Origin: Methylococcales bacterium
Lineage (GTDB): Bacteria; Pseudomonadota; Gammaproteobacteria; Methylococcales; Methylomonadaceae
NCBI GenBank assembly: GCA_026399075.1
Contig: JAPLRR010000059.1
Coordinates: forward strand, 1-64,000
DNA length: 64,000 nucleotides
Reading direction: 5' to 3'
Made by a program: the position numbers and the translations under genes. Positions 54,366 to 64,000 of this stretch are shown piece by piece. The notes beneath the pieces were generated by a model. It had not been told where the DNA came from and made no database searches. It was given only the letters and a program-made list of their open reading frames with translations. How positions within the stretch are numbered: position 1 is the first letter of the stretch; each line of letters begins with the position of its first letter.

Positions 54366-55274
54366 ATGACCGACCATAAACTAACACACCTTAAAGAGCT
54401 GGAAGCAGAAAGCATACACATTATCCGGGAAGTAGCCGCTGAATTTGAACGGCCTGTCATGTTGTATTCGGTCGGCAAAGACTCCGCCGTCATGTTGCAC
54501 CTGACCATGAAGGCTTTTTTTCCGGGCAAGCCGCCGTTTCCGCTGATGCACGTTGACACCACATGGAAATTCAAGGAAATGATCGAGTTCCGTGACAAAA
54601 TGGTCGAAAAACTCGGCTTAGAATTGCTGGTGTATATCAACCAAGATGGCGTAGACCAAGGCATAGGGCCGTTCACCCACGGCAGCAAAAAACACACTGA
54701 TGTAATGAAAACCGACGGCCTTAAACAAGCCCTGGATAAATACCAATTCGATGCGGCCTTTGGCGGCGCACGGCGGGATGAAGAAAAATCCCGAGCTAAA
54801 GAACGGGTGTATTCGTTCCGCGACAAAAACCACCGTTGGGACCCAAAAAACCAACGGCCTGAATTGTGGAACATTTACAACGGCAAAATCGACAAAGGCG
54901 AAAGCATACGCGTTTTCCCCTTGTCAAACTGGACGGAGCTGGATATATGGCAATACATCCACCTGGAAAACATCCCCATTGTGCCGTTGTATTTTGCCAA
55001 AGAACGCCCAGTGGTCAACCGCGACGGTATGTTAATCATGGTTGATGACGAGCGTATGCCCATTGGTGAAAACGAAACCGTGGAAATGAAAAAAGTGCGT
55101 TTCCGGACTTTAGGCTGCTATCCGCTGACTGGCGCAGTGGAATCCGAAGCCACCACCTTACCTGAAATTATCCAAGAAATGCTATTGACCACCACGTCTG
55201 AACGGCAAGGTCGTTTAATAGACCATGACCAGTCTGGCTCTATGGAACAAAAAAAGCGCGAAGGGTATTTTTAA
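54366..55274 (+). CDS. cysD: Sulfate adenylyltransferase subunit 2
   Basis: Small catalytic subunit of ATP sulfurylase that makes APS from sulfate and ATP. The 302-residue length is standard. The PP-loop motif is [12 protein letters not shown], and [22 protein letters not shown] and [17 protein letters not shown]-like segments are present. It works with the CysN GTPase encoded downstream, although a secreted-protein gene and intergenic bases separate them. The ATG is preceded by a TGGGATCCTA stretch with no strong ribosome-binding site. Confidence 0.97.
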   Translation: MTDHKLTHLKELEAESIHIIREVAAEFERPVMLYSVGKDSAVMLHLTMKAFFPGKPPFPLMHVDTTWKFKEMIEFRDKMVEKLGLELLVYINQDGVDQGIGPFTHGSKKHTDVMKTDGLKQALDKYQFDAAFGGARRDEEKSRAKERVYSFRDKNHRWDPKNQRPELWNIYNGKIDKGESIRVFPLSNWTELDIWQYIHLENIPIVPLYFAKERPVVNRDGMLIMVDDERMPIGENETVEMKKVRFRTLGCYPLTGAVESEATTLPEIIQEMLLTTTSERQGRLIDHDQSGSMEQKKREGYF

Positions 55275-55308
55275 CCATTCCGCTAGCCACTGAAACACGC
55301 TTTTGATT

Positions 55309-55701
55309 ATGTCGATTAAATTGTCAGCATTAATGCTAATCGCATTAACTGCCAGCAATAGCTGGGCTGAGGTCTACAAATGCACCAACGCCCAAGGCCA
55401 GCTGTTATTTACCGATATACCCTGCGGTTCAACGGAAGGGCGCAAGACACCACCACCCAAACCCAAGGTGGCAGTGCCTCCGGTCTTATCGGCACCCGTT
55501 GAAAAATTACAAAGCCTAATCAAACGTTTTACGGATGGCAGCACAACAGAAAAACCGCTACCTAGCAATTGTGACGGTCGTACCCGATGTTCAGAAATGA
55601 GCTCATGTGAAGAAGCCACCTATTTCAACAACAACTGCACCAACACCGAAATGGATGGCGACCATGATGGGGTGCCTTGTGAAAGCCAATGGTGCCAATA
55701 G
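55309..55701 (+). CDS. Secreted DUF4124 and excalibur-domain protein
   Basis: A 130-residue exported protein. The signal peptide (ending at WAEVYKC) leads into a DUF4124 domain (VYKCTNAQGQLLFTDIPC), followed by a proline-rich linker (PPPKPKVAVPP). The C-terminus is an excalibur calcium-binding domain with DGDHDGVPCE and four or more cysteines (CDGRTRC..C..C). It probably acts in the periplasm. It sits between cysD and cysN on the same strand, splitting that pair. An in-frame TTG lies six bases upstream. Confidence 0.85.
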   Translation: MSIKLSALMLIALTASNSWAEVYKCTNAQGQLLFTDIPCGSTEGRKTPPPKPKVAVPPVLSAPVEKLQSLIKRFTDGSTTEKPLPSNCDGRTRCSEMSSCEEATYFNNNCTNTEMDGDHDGVPCESQWCQ

Positions 55702-55852
55702 GGCATTACAATTGGCGGCAAATGCTTTTGAATGGGCAAAGATGTGCTAACCTCTTACAAACGCAGCCTAAGACAGTTACATATCATGCAATGCCGGATG
55801 AAATTCCACACCGAAGTGTGAAAACAATATAAATTTTATTTTTGGAAACCCC

Positions 55853-57478
55853 ATGTCCCACCAATCCGATTTAATCAGTACCGATATAGACGCGTATTTG
55901 GCGCAACACGAAAACAAAGAACTGCTGCGGTTTTTGACCTGCGGCAATGTCGATGACGGCAAAAGCACGCTGATAGGCCGCTTATTGCACGATTCCAAAA
56001 TGATTTACGAAGACCAATTGGCGGCCGTGCAAGCCGATAGCGTCAAATCCGGCACTACGGGTGCGGGTAAAATCGATTTGGCCTTGTTGGTCGATGGCTT
56101 GCAAGCAGAACGCGAACAAGGCATCACCATCGACGTGGCCTACCGCTATTTTTCCACGTCCACGCGCAAATTCATCATCGCCGACACTCCCGGCCATGAA
56201 CAATACACACGCAATATGGCGACGGGTGCGTCTACCTGTGATTTGGCGATCATCCTGATTGATGCCCGCTATGGTGTACAAACCCAAACCAAGCGGCACA
56301 GCTTTATCGCTTCCCTGCTGGGCATACGGCATATTTTCGTGGCCATCAATAAAATGGATTTGATGGGCTATAGCGAAACTGTGTTCAACACCATCAAACA
56401 AGATTATTTGAGCTTTACCGACACACTAGACTTGCACGACATCCGCTTTATCCCGATGTCCGCCTTGGACGGCGATAACGTGGTCAACCCTAGTGAAAAC
56501 ATGCCGTGGTTTACGGGCGAGCCTTTGATGGCGGCGCTCAACAACGTCGAAATCGCCAATGACCACAATTTTGACGATGCCCGTTTCCCCGTGCAATATG
56601 TCAACCGCCCTAACTTGGATTTCCGTGGCTTTTGCGGCACTGTGGCATCCGGCATTTTCCGCAAGGGCGACTTGGTCACAGCCTTACCTTCCGGCAAAGC
56701 CAGCAAAATAAAGTCTATCGTGACCTACGACGGCGAGCTTGAAGAAGCCTTTCCGCCCATGGCAGTGACGTTAACCTTAGAAGATGAGATTGATGTCAGC
56801 CGTGGTGATATGTTGATCGGTGCAGAAAAGCTCTCTGCAACTGTCGCCGACCAGTTTAAGGCCAACATTGTTTGGATGACCGAAAAAGCGTTAACGCCAG
56901 GCCGCCAATACACCTTTAAACTTGCGACCCGCAGCGTGTCTGGGGCGATTGCCGTGATCCACCACCGGATTGATGTCAACACATTGGAACATCATGATGC
57001 TGCCGCCTTACAACTGAATGAAATCGGCTCTTGCACCGTGACTGTGAATGCGCCAGTGGTCTTTGATGCCTACAAAACCAACCGTGGTACCGGGGCATTT
57101 ATCATCATTGACCGCCTGACCAATGGCACAGTGGGCGCAGGCATGATCACCGGCAGTGTTGAAGCCGAAAACCTGCAACCCGTCAGCGCCGAAGAACGTG
57201 CCGCACGATACAGCCAAAAAGCCACCTCGATAGCCTTGACTGGCGCCAACAGTAAAGATGTGGCCTATAAACTGGAAAGGAAGCTGTTTGACAACGGCCA
57301 TGCCACAACCGTACTGGAAACCCAAAACACCTCGTTAATCCAAGCCGTCAAAAATGCCGGCCTGATTTGCTTGTGCGTCAATTACAGCACCAACATGGCG
57401 GACATCAGCTTTAACACTGATAAGCAAACCACCGATGACATTTATTCGGCATTAAAAGAGCAAAACATCGTCTATTGA
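55853..57478 (+). CDS. cysN: Sulfate adenylyltransferase subunit 1 (GTPase)
   Basis: Large GTPase subunit that drives APS formation by CysD. The 541-residue product has [19 protein letters not shown] (G1), [15 protein letters not shown] (G3) and NKMDL (G4), followed by EF-Tu-like beta-barrel domains. It ends without an APS kinase (CysC) domain, so it is the stand-alone form. It follows cysD after the excalibur-protein gene. A TTGGAAACCCC stretch precedes the ATG. Confidence 0.97.
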   Translation: MSHQSDLISTDIDAYLAQHENKELLRFLTCGNVDDGKSTLIGRLLHDSKMIYEDQLAAVQADSVKSGTTGAGKIDLALLVDGLQAEREQGITIDVAYRYFSTSTRKFIIADTPGHEQYTRNMATGASTCDLAIILIDARYGVQTQTKRHSFIASLLGIRHIFVAINKMDLMGYSETVFNTIKQDYLSFTDTLDLHDIRFIPMSALDGDNVVNPSENMPWFTGEPLMAALNNVEIANDHNFDDARFPVQYVNRPNLDFRGFCGTVASGIFRKGDLVTALPSGKASKIKSIVTYDGELEEAFPPMAVTLTLEDEIDVSRGDMLIGAEKLSATVADQFKANIVWMTEKALTPGRQYTFKLATRSVSGAIAVIHHRIDVNTLEHHDAAALQLNEIGSCTVTVNAPVVFDAYKTNRGTGAFIIIDRLTNGTVGAGMITGSVEAENLQPVSAEERAARYSQKATSIALTGANSKDVAYKLERKLFDNGHATTVLETQNTSLIQAVKNAGLICLCVNYSTNMADISFNTDKQTTDDIYSALKEQNIVY

Positions 57479-57858
57479 AGGTATCCCTCCCCGTTTCCTG
57501 ATGGAGAGGGGGAGGGAGATAAAACCCGTGATTTATTGCCCCAAATTCCAAACGCCCTCTTTTCAAAAACTGGACTTGTTCGGCTATAAAGCTATTTTAG
57601 TATTTATGTGGGTAGGTTTTTAGCCCCACCCACAAAGATGCATTAACTGTTTTGTGTGACTATGCCTATCTGTTTCACCGCGTCTAAGGCAAACTCACCG
57701 ATACTGTAAATACCGTTGTTTGTCTAACGGCTATAACGACACTTTTTTACCAAAAGCAGTTGCGAAATCCCTTAAAATACTTGATACTTTGGCCTCAGCT
57801 GGCCTTGTTCAAAAGCACATAAACTAGGCCTTTTTTAAACCAAAGTGGAGGTTACCCT
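57479..57858. other. Intergenic region after cysN
   Basis: A 380-bp gap with no supportable gene. Immediately after cysN, TCCCTCCCC (57484-57492) and GGGGAGGGA (57509-57517) form a perfect 9-bp GC-rich stem that may end the sulfate-activation transcript, although no T-run follows. The right end carries the GGAGG ribosome-binding site of the next gene. Confidence 0.5.
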
Positions 57859-58158
57859 ATGAAAAAACCAGTTTTTTTAGGCCTAGCAATAGCAGCCATT
57901 GCATTAAGTTCATTCAGCGTATCAGTTGTTGCCGACAGCAAATACCCCGCTGCGGATTTTGAACCCAGTGTCATCTATCTTTCTAAAGATGCAAACACTG
58001 CAAGTTCAAGCCAGGACGAATCTGCCGACCCCAAATATCCGGCCGCAAATTTCACACCTATCGTAGTTTATGCCAGCGCTGAAACAACCGCTGCCCCAGA
58101 CCCAGTTGACCCCAAATATCCTGCCGCTTACTACACCCCAAAAGTCATTTATCCTTAA
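57859..58158 (+). CDS. Secreted protein with three YPAA repeats
   Basis: A 99-residue protein with a signal peptide (residues about 1-25, ending VVA). Three 15-residue repeats follow, at residues 26-40, 57-71 and 84-98, with the pattern D-[SP]-K-Y-P-A-A-x-[FY]-x-P-x-V-[IV]-Y. They are separated by short polar linkers rich in S, T, D and P. Repeat three ends the protein plus one proline. A GGAGG site seven bases before the ATG is the strongest in this region, so high expression is plausible. I do not recognise the family. It could be a periplasmic or surface structural peptide, or a metal- or wall-binding protein. Confidence 0.75.
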   Translation: MKKPVFLGLAIAAIALSSFSVSVVADSKYPAADFEPSVIYLSKDANTASSSQDESADPKYPAANFTPIVVYASAETTAAPDPVDPKYPAAYYTPKVIYP

Positions 58159-58621
58159 ATTGATTGATGGTATTTTGGGATGATTGTAGCCGCCTTCCCC
58201 TAGTGCGGGAGCAGCGCATTCTAGTCTATTTAAAATCAAGCACTACCAATAAATGACATGCCCTACCGCATAGGTACGATCTTAATGCCCAAGGGCCAAG
58301 GCTTATTCCCCACCAAAAAGAGGGTCATAAGGTTCAACTGATTTCAAGATAGCAAATAAGATAAATGAGTTTACACATTGGGCAGAGTGGCTGTTGCTGC
58401 CTGTCAATACGGATTAAGCCACACCCAGTAAACTCATTTTTAGACCGTGCCAAGTATTTGCCCCATTGAATGGGCTATCAGCTAGGCCAAAGCCCTATCG
58501 CCTTGGTTGTGTAGACTGGGTTTTTGGCTATCTTTAACTGGAGGATTAGGGATAGCAATTGCTGCGGTGGACTGGAAAAAATTCATTACCCCCTTGCAGC
58601 AATGACACAAGCCGTACGGCT
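58159..58621. other. Intergenic region between repeat protein and rnd
   Basis: A 463-bp gap between convergent genes. It holds one long hairpin (listed separately) and no gene I can support. Confidence 0.5.
58363..58439 (+). repeat. Long hairpin with perfect 12-bp ends, terminator-like
   Basis: AAATGAGTTTAC (58363-58374) pairs perfectly with GTAAACTCATTT (58428-58439). Inside, TGGG and GTGGCT at 58379-58392 pair with AGCCAC and CCCA at 58418-58427. The central part could loop as a second structure. A run of Ts follows on the plus strand, so it could act as a bidirectional terminator, since rnd converges on it. Its size and symmetry also suit a dispersed mobile repeat or a structured RNA. Confidence 0.55.
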
Positions 58622-59797
58622 TTAGGCATCCGATGCCAAGGCTTCCCTTTCAACGATAGCCAAGCGTTCAGATTCAATCCCCAACAACAGCCTACCTTGC
58701 AACAAGCCCAGCAATTCCTTGCCTGCCATCGTATAGCGCCAGCCGTGCAATAGCGGACATTCTTCGTCATCGTTAAACATCAGCACTTCAAGATCTTTGC
58801 GCGTGGCCAGGATGGTTGGGTTTAATGCGTTTTCCTCGGCCCGTATCCTGACCAAAGCCGTTAAAATGTCCAAGATGGCTTCTTGTTGCTGGGTTTTTTT
58901 CGCCGGGCGGTCTTTCTCGTTCAGCGGCAGCGGCGGGCGGTTTTTGGCCTCGGTGATTAATTGGCACAATTCCTTGCCATAGCGGTTTACTGCCCGCTCA
59001 TTGATGCCGCGCACATTGGCCAGATCGGCAACAGTTGCAGGCTGTAACTTCGCAAGGTCAAATAACAGCTCATCACGCAATAACCAGCTTTTGGGACGGT
59101 CTTCGGCTTGTGCGGTTTTTTCGCGCCATTGTGCCAAGGTTTGGATAATGGACAGTTGTTTTCCGGTCAGCTTGTTTTTGCCTTTAATTTTAAACCAAGC
59201 TTTTTCAGGCTCCACCATATAAAGCGCTGGATTGGCCAGTTCGGCAAAATCATGTGCCAGCCAATCAATCCGCCCTAATTCGGTCAATTTCCGCACCATA
59301 ATTTGATAAATTTGGCATAGATAGATAACATCATCCGCCGCATACTCAATCTGATCTTGGGTTAAAGGCCGTTTGCTCCAATCGGCACGGGTGTGCGCTT
59401 TGTTCAAATTGATGCTTAACAGGCTAGAGACCAGCATGGCATAACCGGGGTTATCCTGGAAACCCAACAGCGGGGCGGCGATTTGGGTGTCAAATACCGG
59501 TGTGGGGATTTTTCCGGTGCATTGATAAAATATTTCCAAGTCTTGTCGGCAGGAATGGAACACTTTGACTATCGCCGGGTTGGCCAGTACCTCAAATAGT
59601 GTATCCAGCTCAGGCAAGGCAATCGGATCTACACAGGCCACCCAAGCGGGCGTTGCTATTTGTAATAGGCAAAATTTGGGGTAGTAGGTTTTCTCACGCA
59701 AAAACTCAGTGTCCAGCGCCAACCAAGGCTCGGTCTTTATTTGCGCGCATAAGGTGACAAGCTGCTCAGGGGTGTTGATATATTGGATAGTGGTCAT
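58622..59797 (-). CDS. rnd: Ribonuclease D
   Basis: A 391-residue 3'-5' exoribonuclease for tRNA and small-RNA maturation. The DEDD nuclease core shows LALDTEFLREKTYYPKFCLLQIA (Exo I), KVFHSCRQDLEIF (Exo II) and YAADDVIYLCQIY (Exo III). The HRDC domain follows, with an LRGINERAVNRYG-like stretch. The ATG at MTTIQYI was chosen over a TTG 12 bases upstream. It is alone on the minus strand, 82 bp after ttcA's end. Confidence 0.95.
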   Translation of the reverse strand: MTTIQYINTPEQLVTLCAQIKTEPWLALDTEFLREKTYYPKFCLLQIATPAWVACVDPIALPELDTLFEVLANPAIVKVFHSCRQDLEIFYQCTGKIPTPVFDTQIAAPLLGFQDNPGYAMLVSSLLSINLNKAHTRADWSKRPLTQDQIEYAADDVIYLCQIYQIMVRKLTELGRIDWLAHDFAELANPALYMVEPEKAWFKIKGKNKLTGKQLSIIQTLAQWREKTAQAEDRPKSWLLRDELLFDLAKLQPATVADLANVRGINERAVNRYGKELCQLITEAKNRPPLPLNEKDRPAKKTQQQEAILDILTALVRIRAEENALNPTILATRKDLEVLMFNDDEECPLLHGWRYTMAGKELLGLLQGRLLLGIESERLAIVEREALASDA

Positions 59798-59879
59798 GGA
59801 CTTAAACAAACAGTTAGTAAAATTAGCCGAAAATGATAAGCCTCCCCATCATTGATGCACGGCTGTCAGGCAATCTTGG

Positions 59880-60734
59880 TCATAAGGATAATACGTCCAA
59901 ACCCATTTCGCCGTTATCCATTGGGGCAGAGCTAACTTGGTTACGCATCAAGCTGACGAAATCAAATAACTGCCTATCGGCCAATTGGGACGGCGCAATG
60001 TTTTGCAGGCTAGTGAAGATAGTTTCCAAGCGGCCAGGAAATTGTTTATCCCAGCCATTGAGCATTACTTTCATGGCTTGTCTTTGCAAGTTGGCTTGGG
60101 AGCCGCATAAATTACAAGGGATGATTGGGAAATCCTTGAATGCGGCAAAACGCGCTATGTCTTTTTCACGGGTATAGGCCAAGGGCCGGATGACAATATT
60201 TTTGCCGTCGTCGCTCAATAGCTTGGGTGGCATGGCTTTAAGTTTGCCACCATAAAAGAGATTCAGGAAGAATGTTTCGAGGATGTCATCACGGTGATGC
60301 CCCAAAGCAATTTTACTGACCCCATTAGCTTCCGCATAACCATATAAAGTACCGCGTCGTAACCGTGAACACAGCCCACAAGTGGTTTCGCCTTCAGGGA
60401 TCACACGCTTGACGACGCTATAGGTGTCTTTTTCAATGATATGGTAAGGCACACCTATTGACTCCAGATAGCTGGGCAACACATGCTCAGGAAAACCCGG
60501 TTGCTTTTGGTCCAAGTTGACGGCTATCAGCTCAAATTCAACAGGCGCGGTTTTTTGCAGCCCCAATAGGATGTCCAACAGCGTGTACGAATCCTTGCCG
60601 CCGGATAAACAGACCATGACCTTATCGCCCTGCTCTATCATATTGTAATCGGCAATCGCGTCACCGACTGTGTGCCGCAAACGTTTTTGTAACTTGTTAA
60701 ATTGGGTTCTGGATTTTTGGGTTTGATCTGACAT
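59880..60734 (-). CDS. ttcA: tRNA 2-thiocytidine biosynthesis protein TtcA
   Basis: Thiolates cytidine 32 of certain tRNAs using ATP and a [4Fe-4S] cluster. The 284-residue protein has the PP-loop [11 protein letters not shown], the [10 protein letters not shown] pair of cysteines and the later CNLCGSQ motif that complete the TtcA signature. [16 protein letters not shown] is also diagnostic. It lies 82 bp upstream of rnd on the same strand. Confidence 0.96.
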   Translation of the reverse strand: MSDQTQKSRTQFNKLQKRLRHTVGDAIADYNMIEQGDKVMVCLSGGKDSYTLLDILLGLQKTAPVEFELIAVNLDQKQPGFPEHVLPSYLESIGVPYHIIEKDTYSVVKRVIPEGETTCGLCSRLRRGTLYGYAEANGVSKIALGHHRDDILETFFLNLFYGGKLKAMPPKLLSDDGKNIVIRPLAYTREKDIARFAAFKDFPIIPCNLCGSQANLQRQAMKVMLNGWDKQFPGRLETIFTSLQNIAPSQLADRQLFDFVSLMRNQVSSAPMDNGEMGLDVLSL

Positions 60735-60811
60735 GGTCAGAATATATTGGGTGTTGGAGGGAAAGGTAAAATCGGGGGTTTGTTGTTCAACAAACCCCGA
60801 TAAGGATAGTA

Positions 60812-62032
60812 TCAGTCTTGGTAACGTTGGAAGATCAAGGTGGCGTTGGTGCCGCCAAAACCAAAGCTGTTCGACATGATGGTGTTTAAGGTGACGTTAT
60901 CTTGGCGCTCGCGCACGATAGGTATTCCTGCCGCGCCGGGGTCTAACTGGGTAATATTGGCAGAAGCGCTCAAAAAGTTTTCTTCCATCATCAATAATGA
61001 ATAAATGGCTTCATTGACACCTGCCGCACCTAAGGCATGCCCTGTCAGTGACTTGGTGGAACTGACCCAAGGCATTTTGTCTTCACCAAAAACCTGCCGC
61101 AAGGCTTCCAGTTCACGGGTATCACCTACTGGCGTACTGGTGCCATGGGCATTGACGTAATCAACTGGGCCTTGGATGGTCGCCATGGCTTGCTGCATAC
61201 AGCGCACAGCACCTTCACCGGAAGGTTGCACCATATCATAACCGTCAGATGTGGCACCGTAACCTGTCAGTTCGGCGTAAATTTTTGCGCCACGTGCTTT
61301 GGCATGTTCCAGCTCCTCAATGACTAATACACCACCGCCACCGGAAATCACAAAGCCATCGCGGGTTTCATCATACGGTCTTGATGCGGTGGAGGGGGTA
61401 TCATTATATTTGGATGATAATGCACCCATGGCATCAAACAACACCGACATAGTCCAGTGCACTTCTTCGCCGCCACCCGCAAAAACCACATCTTGCTTGC
61501 CCATCTGGATCAATTCCATGGCATGGCCTATACAATGGGCGCTGGTTGCACATGCAGAACTGATTGAATAATTGACGCCCTTAATTTTAAAAGGAGTCGC
61601 CAAACAGGCAGTGTTAGTGCTGGACATGCTGCGTGGCACCATATAAGGGCCCACTTTTTTAACGCCTTTGTCGCGTAAAATATCTGCTGCTTCAACAATA
61701 TTGGATGTTGATGGCCCGCCGGAGCCCATCACCAATCCAGTCCTGAAATTGGAAACCACACCCTCATCCAAACCCGCATCTGCAATAGCCTGCTGCATGG
61801 CGATGTAATTGAACGCCGCGCCATCACCCATAAAACGTTTTATTTTACGGTCGATGAACTCATCAAGGTCTATATTAATGGCCCCGTGGACATGGCTACG
61901 GAAACCCATGTCCGCATAAACTTGTGCAAAACTGATCCCTGAACGGCCTTGTTTTAAGGAATCGACCACTTCATCCCGGTTATTGCCTATACTGGAAACA
62001 ATGCCTAAACCGGTTACTACGACTCTTTTCAT
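60812..62032 (-). CDS. fabB: 3-oxoacyl-ACP synthase I
   Basis: Beta-ketoacyl-ACP synthase that elongates unsaturated fatty acids after FabA. The 406-residue length, taking the MKRVVVTG start, equals that of E. coli FabB. The catalytic triad is visible: cysteine in [14 protein letters not shown], histidines in [12 protein letters not shown] and [14 protein letters not shown]. The C-terminus is [14 protein letters not shown]. An in-frame GTG 15 bases upstream is less likely. It follows fabA by 27 bp. Confidence 0.97.
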   Translation of the reverse strand: MKRVVVTGLGIVSSIGNNRDEVVDSLKQGRSGISFAQVYADMGFRSHVHGAINIDLDEFIDRKIKRFMGDGAAFNYIAMQQAIADAGLDEGVVSNFRTGLVMGSGGPSTSNIVEAADILRDKGVKKVGPYMVPRSMSSTNTACLATPFKIKGVNYSISSACATSAHCIGHAMELIQMGKQDVVFAGGGEEVHWTMSVLFDAMGALSSKYNDTPSTASRPYDETRDGFVISGGGGVLVIEELEHAKARGAKIYAELTGYGATSDGYDMVQPSGEGAVRCMQQAMATIQGPVDYVNAHGTSTPVGDTRELEALRQVFGEDKMPWVSSTKSLTGHALGAAGVNEAIYSLLMMEENFLSASANITQLDPGAAGIPIVRERQDNVTLNTIMSNSFGFGGTNATLIFQRYQD

Positions 62033-62059
62033 TTTATCTGGCTCCACATGACTTAGCTG

Positions 62060-62575
62060 CTAGAAATCTTCTGTAGAAGTAAATAAGCCTACCCGTAGAT
62101 CGGTGGCTTCATAGATGACTTTACCATCTACATCCATCGTAGCATCGGCGATACCCATAACGAGCTTACGCATAATCAATCTTTTTAAATTAATCCGATA
62201 GGTCACTTTTTTTGCGGTTGGCAATACTTGTCCGGTAAACTTGACTTCACCGACCCCTAAAGCACGGCCTTTACCTGGCCCGCCCATCCAGCACAAATAA
62301 AACCCCACCAGCTGCCACATGGCATCTAAGCCCAAACATCCGGGCATCACTGGGTCGCCTTGAAAATGGCAAGCAAAAAACCACAAGTCTGGCGTTATAT
62401 CCAGTTCCGCAATAATTTCGCCCTTTCCGTATGTGCCGCCTTCATCCGATATATAGGTAATACGATCCATCATCAGCATATTTGGTAGCGGCAATTGCGC
62501 ATTTTTAGGCCCGTAAAGCTCACCTCTACCAGACATTAATAGTTCTTCGCGCGTAAAACTATGCTGTTTATCCAT
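62060..62575 (-). CDS. fabA: 3-hydroxydecanoyl-ACP dehydratase/isomerase
   Basis: Dehydrates 3-hydroxydecanoyl-ACP and isomerises the product, starting unsaturated fatty acid synthesis. The 171-residue protein shows the active-site histidine in [23 protein letters not shown], which also carries the catalytic aspartate. The [12 protein letters not shown] start region is standard. It forms the usual fabA-fabB operon. Confidence 0.97.
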   Translation of the reverse strand: MDKQHSFTREELLMSGRGELYGPKNAQLPLPNMLMMDRITYISDEGGTYGKGEIIAELDITPDLWFFACHFQGDPVMPGCLGLDAMWQLVGFYLCWMGGPGKGRALGVGEVKFTGQVLPTAKKVTYRINLKRLIMRKLVMGIADATMDVDGKVIYEATDLRVGLFTSTEDF

Positions 62576-62656
62576 ATTCTTTGTGTACCTTACCGATTAT
62601 TCTTATTATAGAACCTCATATTATCTTACAGACACCAAAAAAAATCAGCTCAAATT

Positions 62657-64000
62657 TTAATGGGGGCGTACTTCAGTCAATAACTGGGCCAATTTCAAGG
62701 CGTTTCTTTGTAGGCGTTGCTGATAAATGATGGCGTAAGACAGCACTGAACTGACATATTTTCGGGTTTCTTTATAAGGGATGGTTTCGATCCAAACATC
62801 AGCGGGCATAGCCTTCGCTACGGGCAACCATTTATCCACCCGGTAGGGGCCAGCATTGTAAGCCGCCGCCGCCAAAGCCACATGGCCGTCAAACCGCGCC
62901 AATAATTGTTTATAGTAAAATGACCCGTATTTGATATTAAGATCGGGATCAAACAACAGGCTGTCTGACTGCCAAGGCTCATTCAGTGCGCTCGCCATTT
63001 GCTGCCCAGTGGCCGGCATTAACTGCATCAACCCCCGCGCACCCGCTGCGGACTGCGCCTCTTTGTCCAACATGCTTTCTTGGCGCATCAGCCCGAAGAT
63101 AATGGCAGGATCCAAGCCTTGCAGGCTGGCATTGGCTTGCACCTGAGGGTTATAGCTGACCGGGAACCGCAGCCCCAAATCATCCCAATAGTCGGCTTTT
63201 ACCAAGGTAATGATTGCAACCTGTTGCCATTGCCATTGTTGGGCTAATTTTGCCGCGACCAACAACTGCGCTTTGGACAGTTTTTTTACCGAAAACCACC
63301 ACTGCCGCTTGGCCTCCGCCTCACGGTTTAACAAGGATAGTTCTTGGGCGACCCGAAAATCGGTTTGTTGGGCCAAGCCAGCCAATTCATTGCCCGGCAG
63401 AAAAACAGGTTTATCGATGACTGAATAAGGCTTATTGACGGCATCGGCGGCCATAAAGCCATAATAGCTCCTGTCTGCCGACAACTGCTGGAAAATTGAT
63501 TGCCCTTGCTGCACATGCCCCGTTTCAGACAGCGCACGGGCTTGCCAGTATTGCCATTGGGGTTGCTGTTGCTCAGTTTGGGTTAAGCCCGCCAAAGCCG
63601 TGGCCACCTGTGGCCAATTAAGCGCCAACAAGGCGGCCCGAACCTTCCATTCCCTAACCTCGGCATCCGGTTCAAGCACTTTGTTAAGACGCGCATAAGC
63701 CCGGTAATCACGTGCCCTAGCCAAGGCCAAGCCTAAGCGACGCTCCAATTTTTGGACGGTTGCTTGGTCAATACTAAGCGTCGGTTTTCGGGTATCCCAA
63801 ATACTAATGGCCAAATCCAGATTGGTCTTGGCCAAACGATCAACACCATGCGCGAAAATACGCCCCTGTTGCGCATCACCAACCCACCACTGGCTATCTT
63901 GGATTAAATCCGGTTTTTTGTGGACTTGTAACCAAGTTGCTGCAAGTGCTTGTCCAGGCTTGTCCAGCAAGCCTTGGAGATACTTGGCCAAGTAGGTATT
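62657..64000 (-). CDS. Soluble lytic transglycosylase, partial at window edge
   Basis: The C-terminal 447 residues of a periplasmic murein transglycosylase. The reading frame runs open through the right end of the window, so the signal peptide and most of the N-terminal alpha-superhelix lie outside. The helical U-shaped repeats are seen here (KLERRLGLALARARDY, AALLALNWPQVATALAG). They lead into an SLT domain with the catalytic glutamate in MRQESMLDKEAQSAAGARGLMQLMPATG and a final AAYNAGPYRVDKWLP motif. The architecture matches E. coli Slt70 (slt). Confidence 0.93.
   Translation of the reverse strand, partial: NTYLAKYLQGLLDKPGQALAATWLQVHKKPDLIQDSQWWVGDAQQGRIFAHGVDRLAKTNLDLAISIWDTRKPTLSIDQATVQKLERRLGLALARARDYRAYARLNKVLEPDAEVREWKVRAALLALNWPQVATALAGLTQTEQQQPQWQYWQARALSETGHVQQGQSIFQQLSADRSYYGFMAADAVNKPYSVIDKPVFLPGNELAGLAQQTDFRVAQELSLLNREAEAKRQWWFSVKKLSKAQLLVAAKLAQQWQWQQVAIITLVKADYWDDLGLRFPVSYNPQVQANASLQGLDPAIIFGLMRQESMLDKEAQSAAGARGLMQLMPATGQQMASALNEPWQSDSLLFDPDLNIKYGSFYYKQLLARFDGHVALAAAAYNAGPYRVDKWLPVAKAMPADVWIETIPYKETRKYVSSVLSYAIIYQQRLQRNALKLAQLLTEVRPH

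Noticed and set aside
1-64000. tRNA and rRNA genes
   Set aside because: I looked through the intergenic gaps for T-loop (GGTTCGAATCC-type) and acceptor-stem pairs and saw none; no rRNA sequence is recognisable. A covariance-model scan would be more sensitive.

Overview
The window is a gene-dense stretch of a chromosome from a gammaproteobacterium, with no rRNA, tRNA, prophage, insertion sequence or CRISPR array that I could recognise. The housekeeping set is typical of the class: dapA-bamC, purL, waaA, the S6-S18-L9 ribosomal cluster, secB-gpsA, gpmI-envC-ctpA, dnaB, rsmD, cyoE, rlmKL, cysD/cysN, rnd, ttcA and fabB-fabA. A short amino-acid-kinase-family gene translationally coupled to pabB suggests C1-cofactor (methylofuran/tetrahydromethanopterin) synthesis. 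Together with the overall gene style, this makes a type I methanotroph (Methylococcales) a reasonable guess. That is inference only, because no methane or methanol oxidation gene lies here.

Layout. 1-10.8 kb: a small unknown protein, a periplasmic L,D-transpeptidase, dapA-bamC, purL, a small membrane protein and a secreted polysaccharide deacetylase preceded by a coupled 29-residue membrane peptide. 10.8-16.1 kb: a MITE-like inverted-repeat element, a lipoprotein alpha/beta-hydrolase, and a minus-strand run of cytochrome P450, a two-DTG aspartic-protease-like protein and a TDT-family transporter. 16.2-19.8 kb: waaA and the ribosomal cluster rpsF-rpsR-DUF2232-rplI. 19.8-21.5 kb: two serine-esterase-type hydrolases. 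21.6-24.1 kb: an accessory islet of tiny genes with hairpin repeats. 24.1-30.9 kb: gpsA-secB-rhodanese-arsR, divergent from gpmI-envC-ctpA. 31-39 kb: a META-domain lipoprotein, then dnaB-alr-fnr, rsmD and an M16 peptidase pair. 39-46.7 kb: cyoE, a YbiB-like protein, a lytic transglycosylase lipoprotein, an FKBP isomerase, rlmKL-acyP and kinase-pabB. 46.9-54.2 kb: a PAS-GGDEF-EAL protein, then a coiled-coil protein and two overlapping dynamin-like GTPase genes. 54.3-58.2 kb: cysD and cysN split by a calcium-binding-type secreted protein, then a secreted protein built of three 15-residue repeats. 58.6-64 kb: rnd, ttcA, fabB-fabA and a lytic transglycosylase cut by the window edge.

Most interesting points. 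(1) The tandem GTPase pair at 50.9-54.2 kb, with conserved P-loops, a shared PDFDS element in the G3 region and predicted membrane segments, looks like an uncharacterised bacterial dynamin system. (2) The ArsR repressor at 26.1 kb carries two cysteines 66 residues apart, the spacing of the persulfide sensor SqrR, and sits directly upstream of a rhodanese in a gene block that in E. coli has no such regulator. (3) The islet at 22.0-23.7 kb holds two pairs of small uncharacterised genes. (4) The triple YPAA-repeat secreted protein has a long perfect-ended hairpin downstream.
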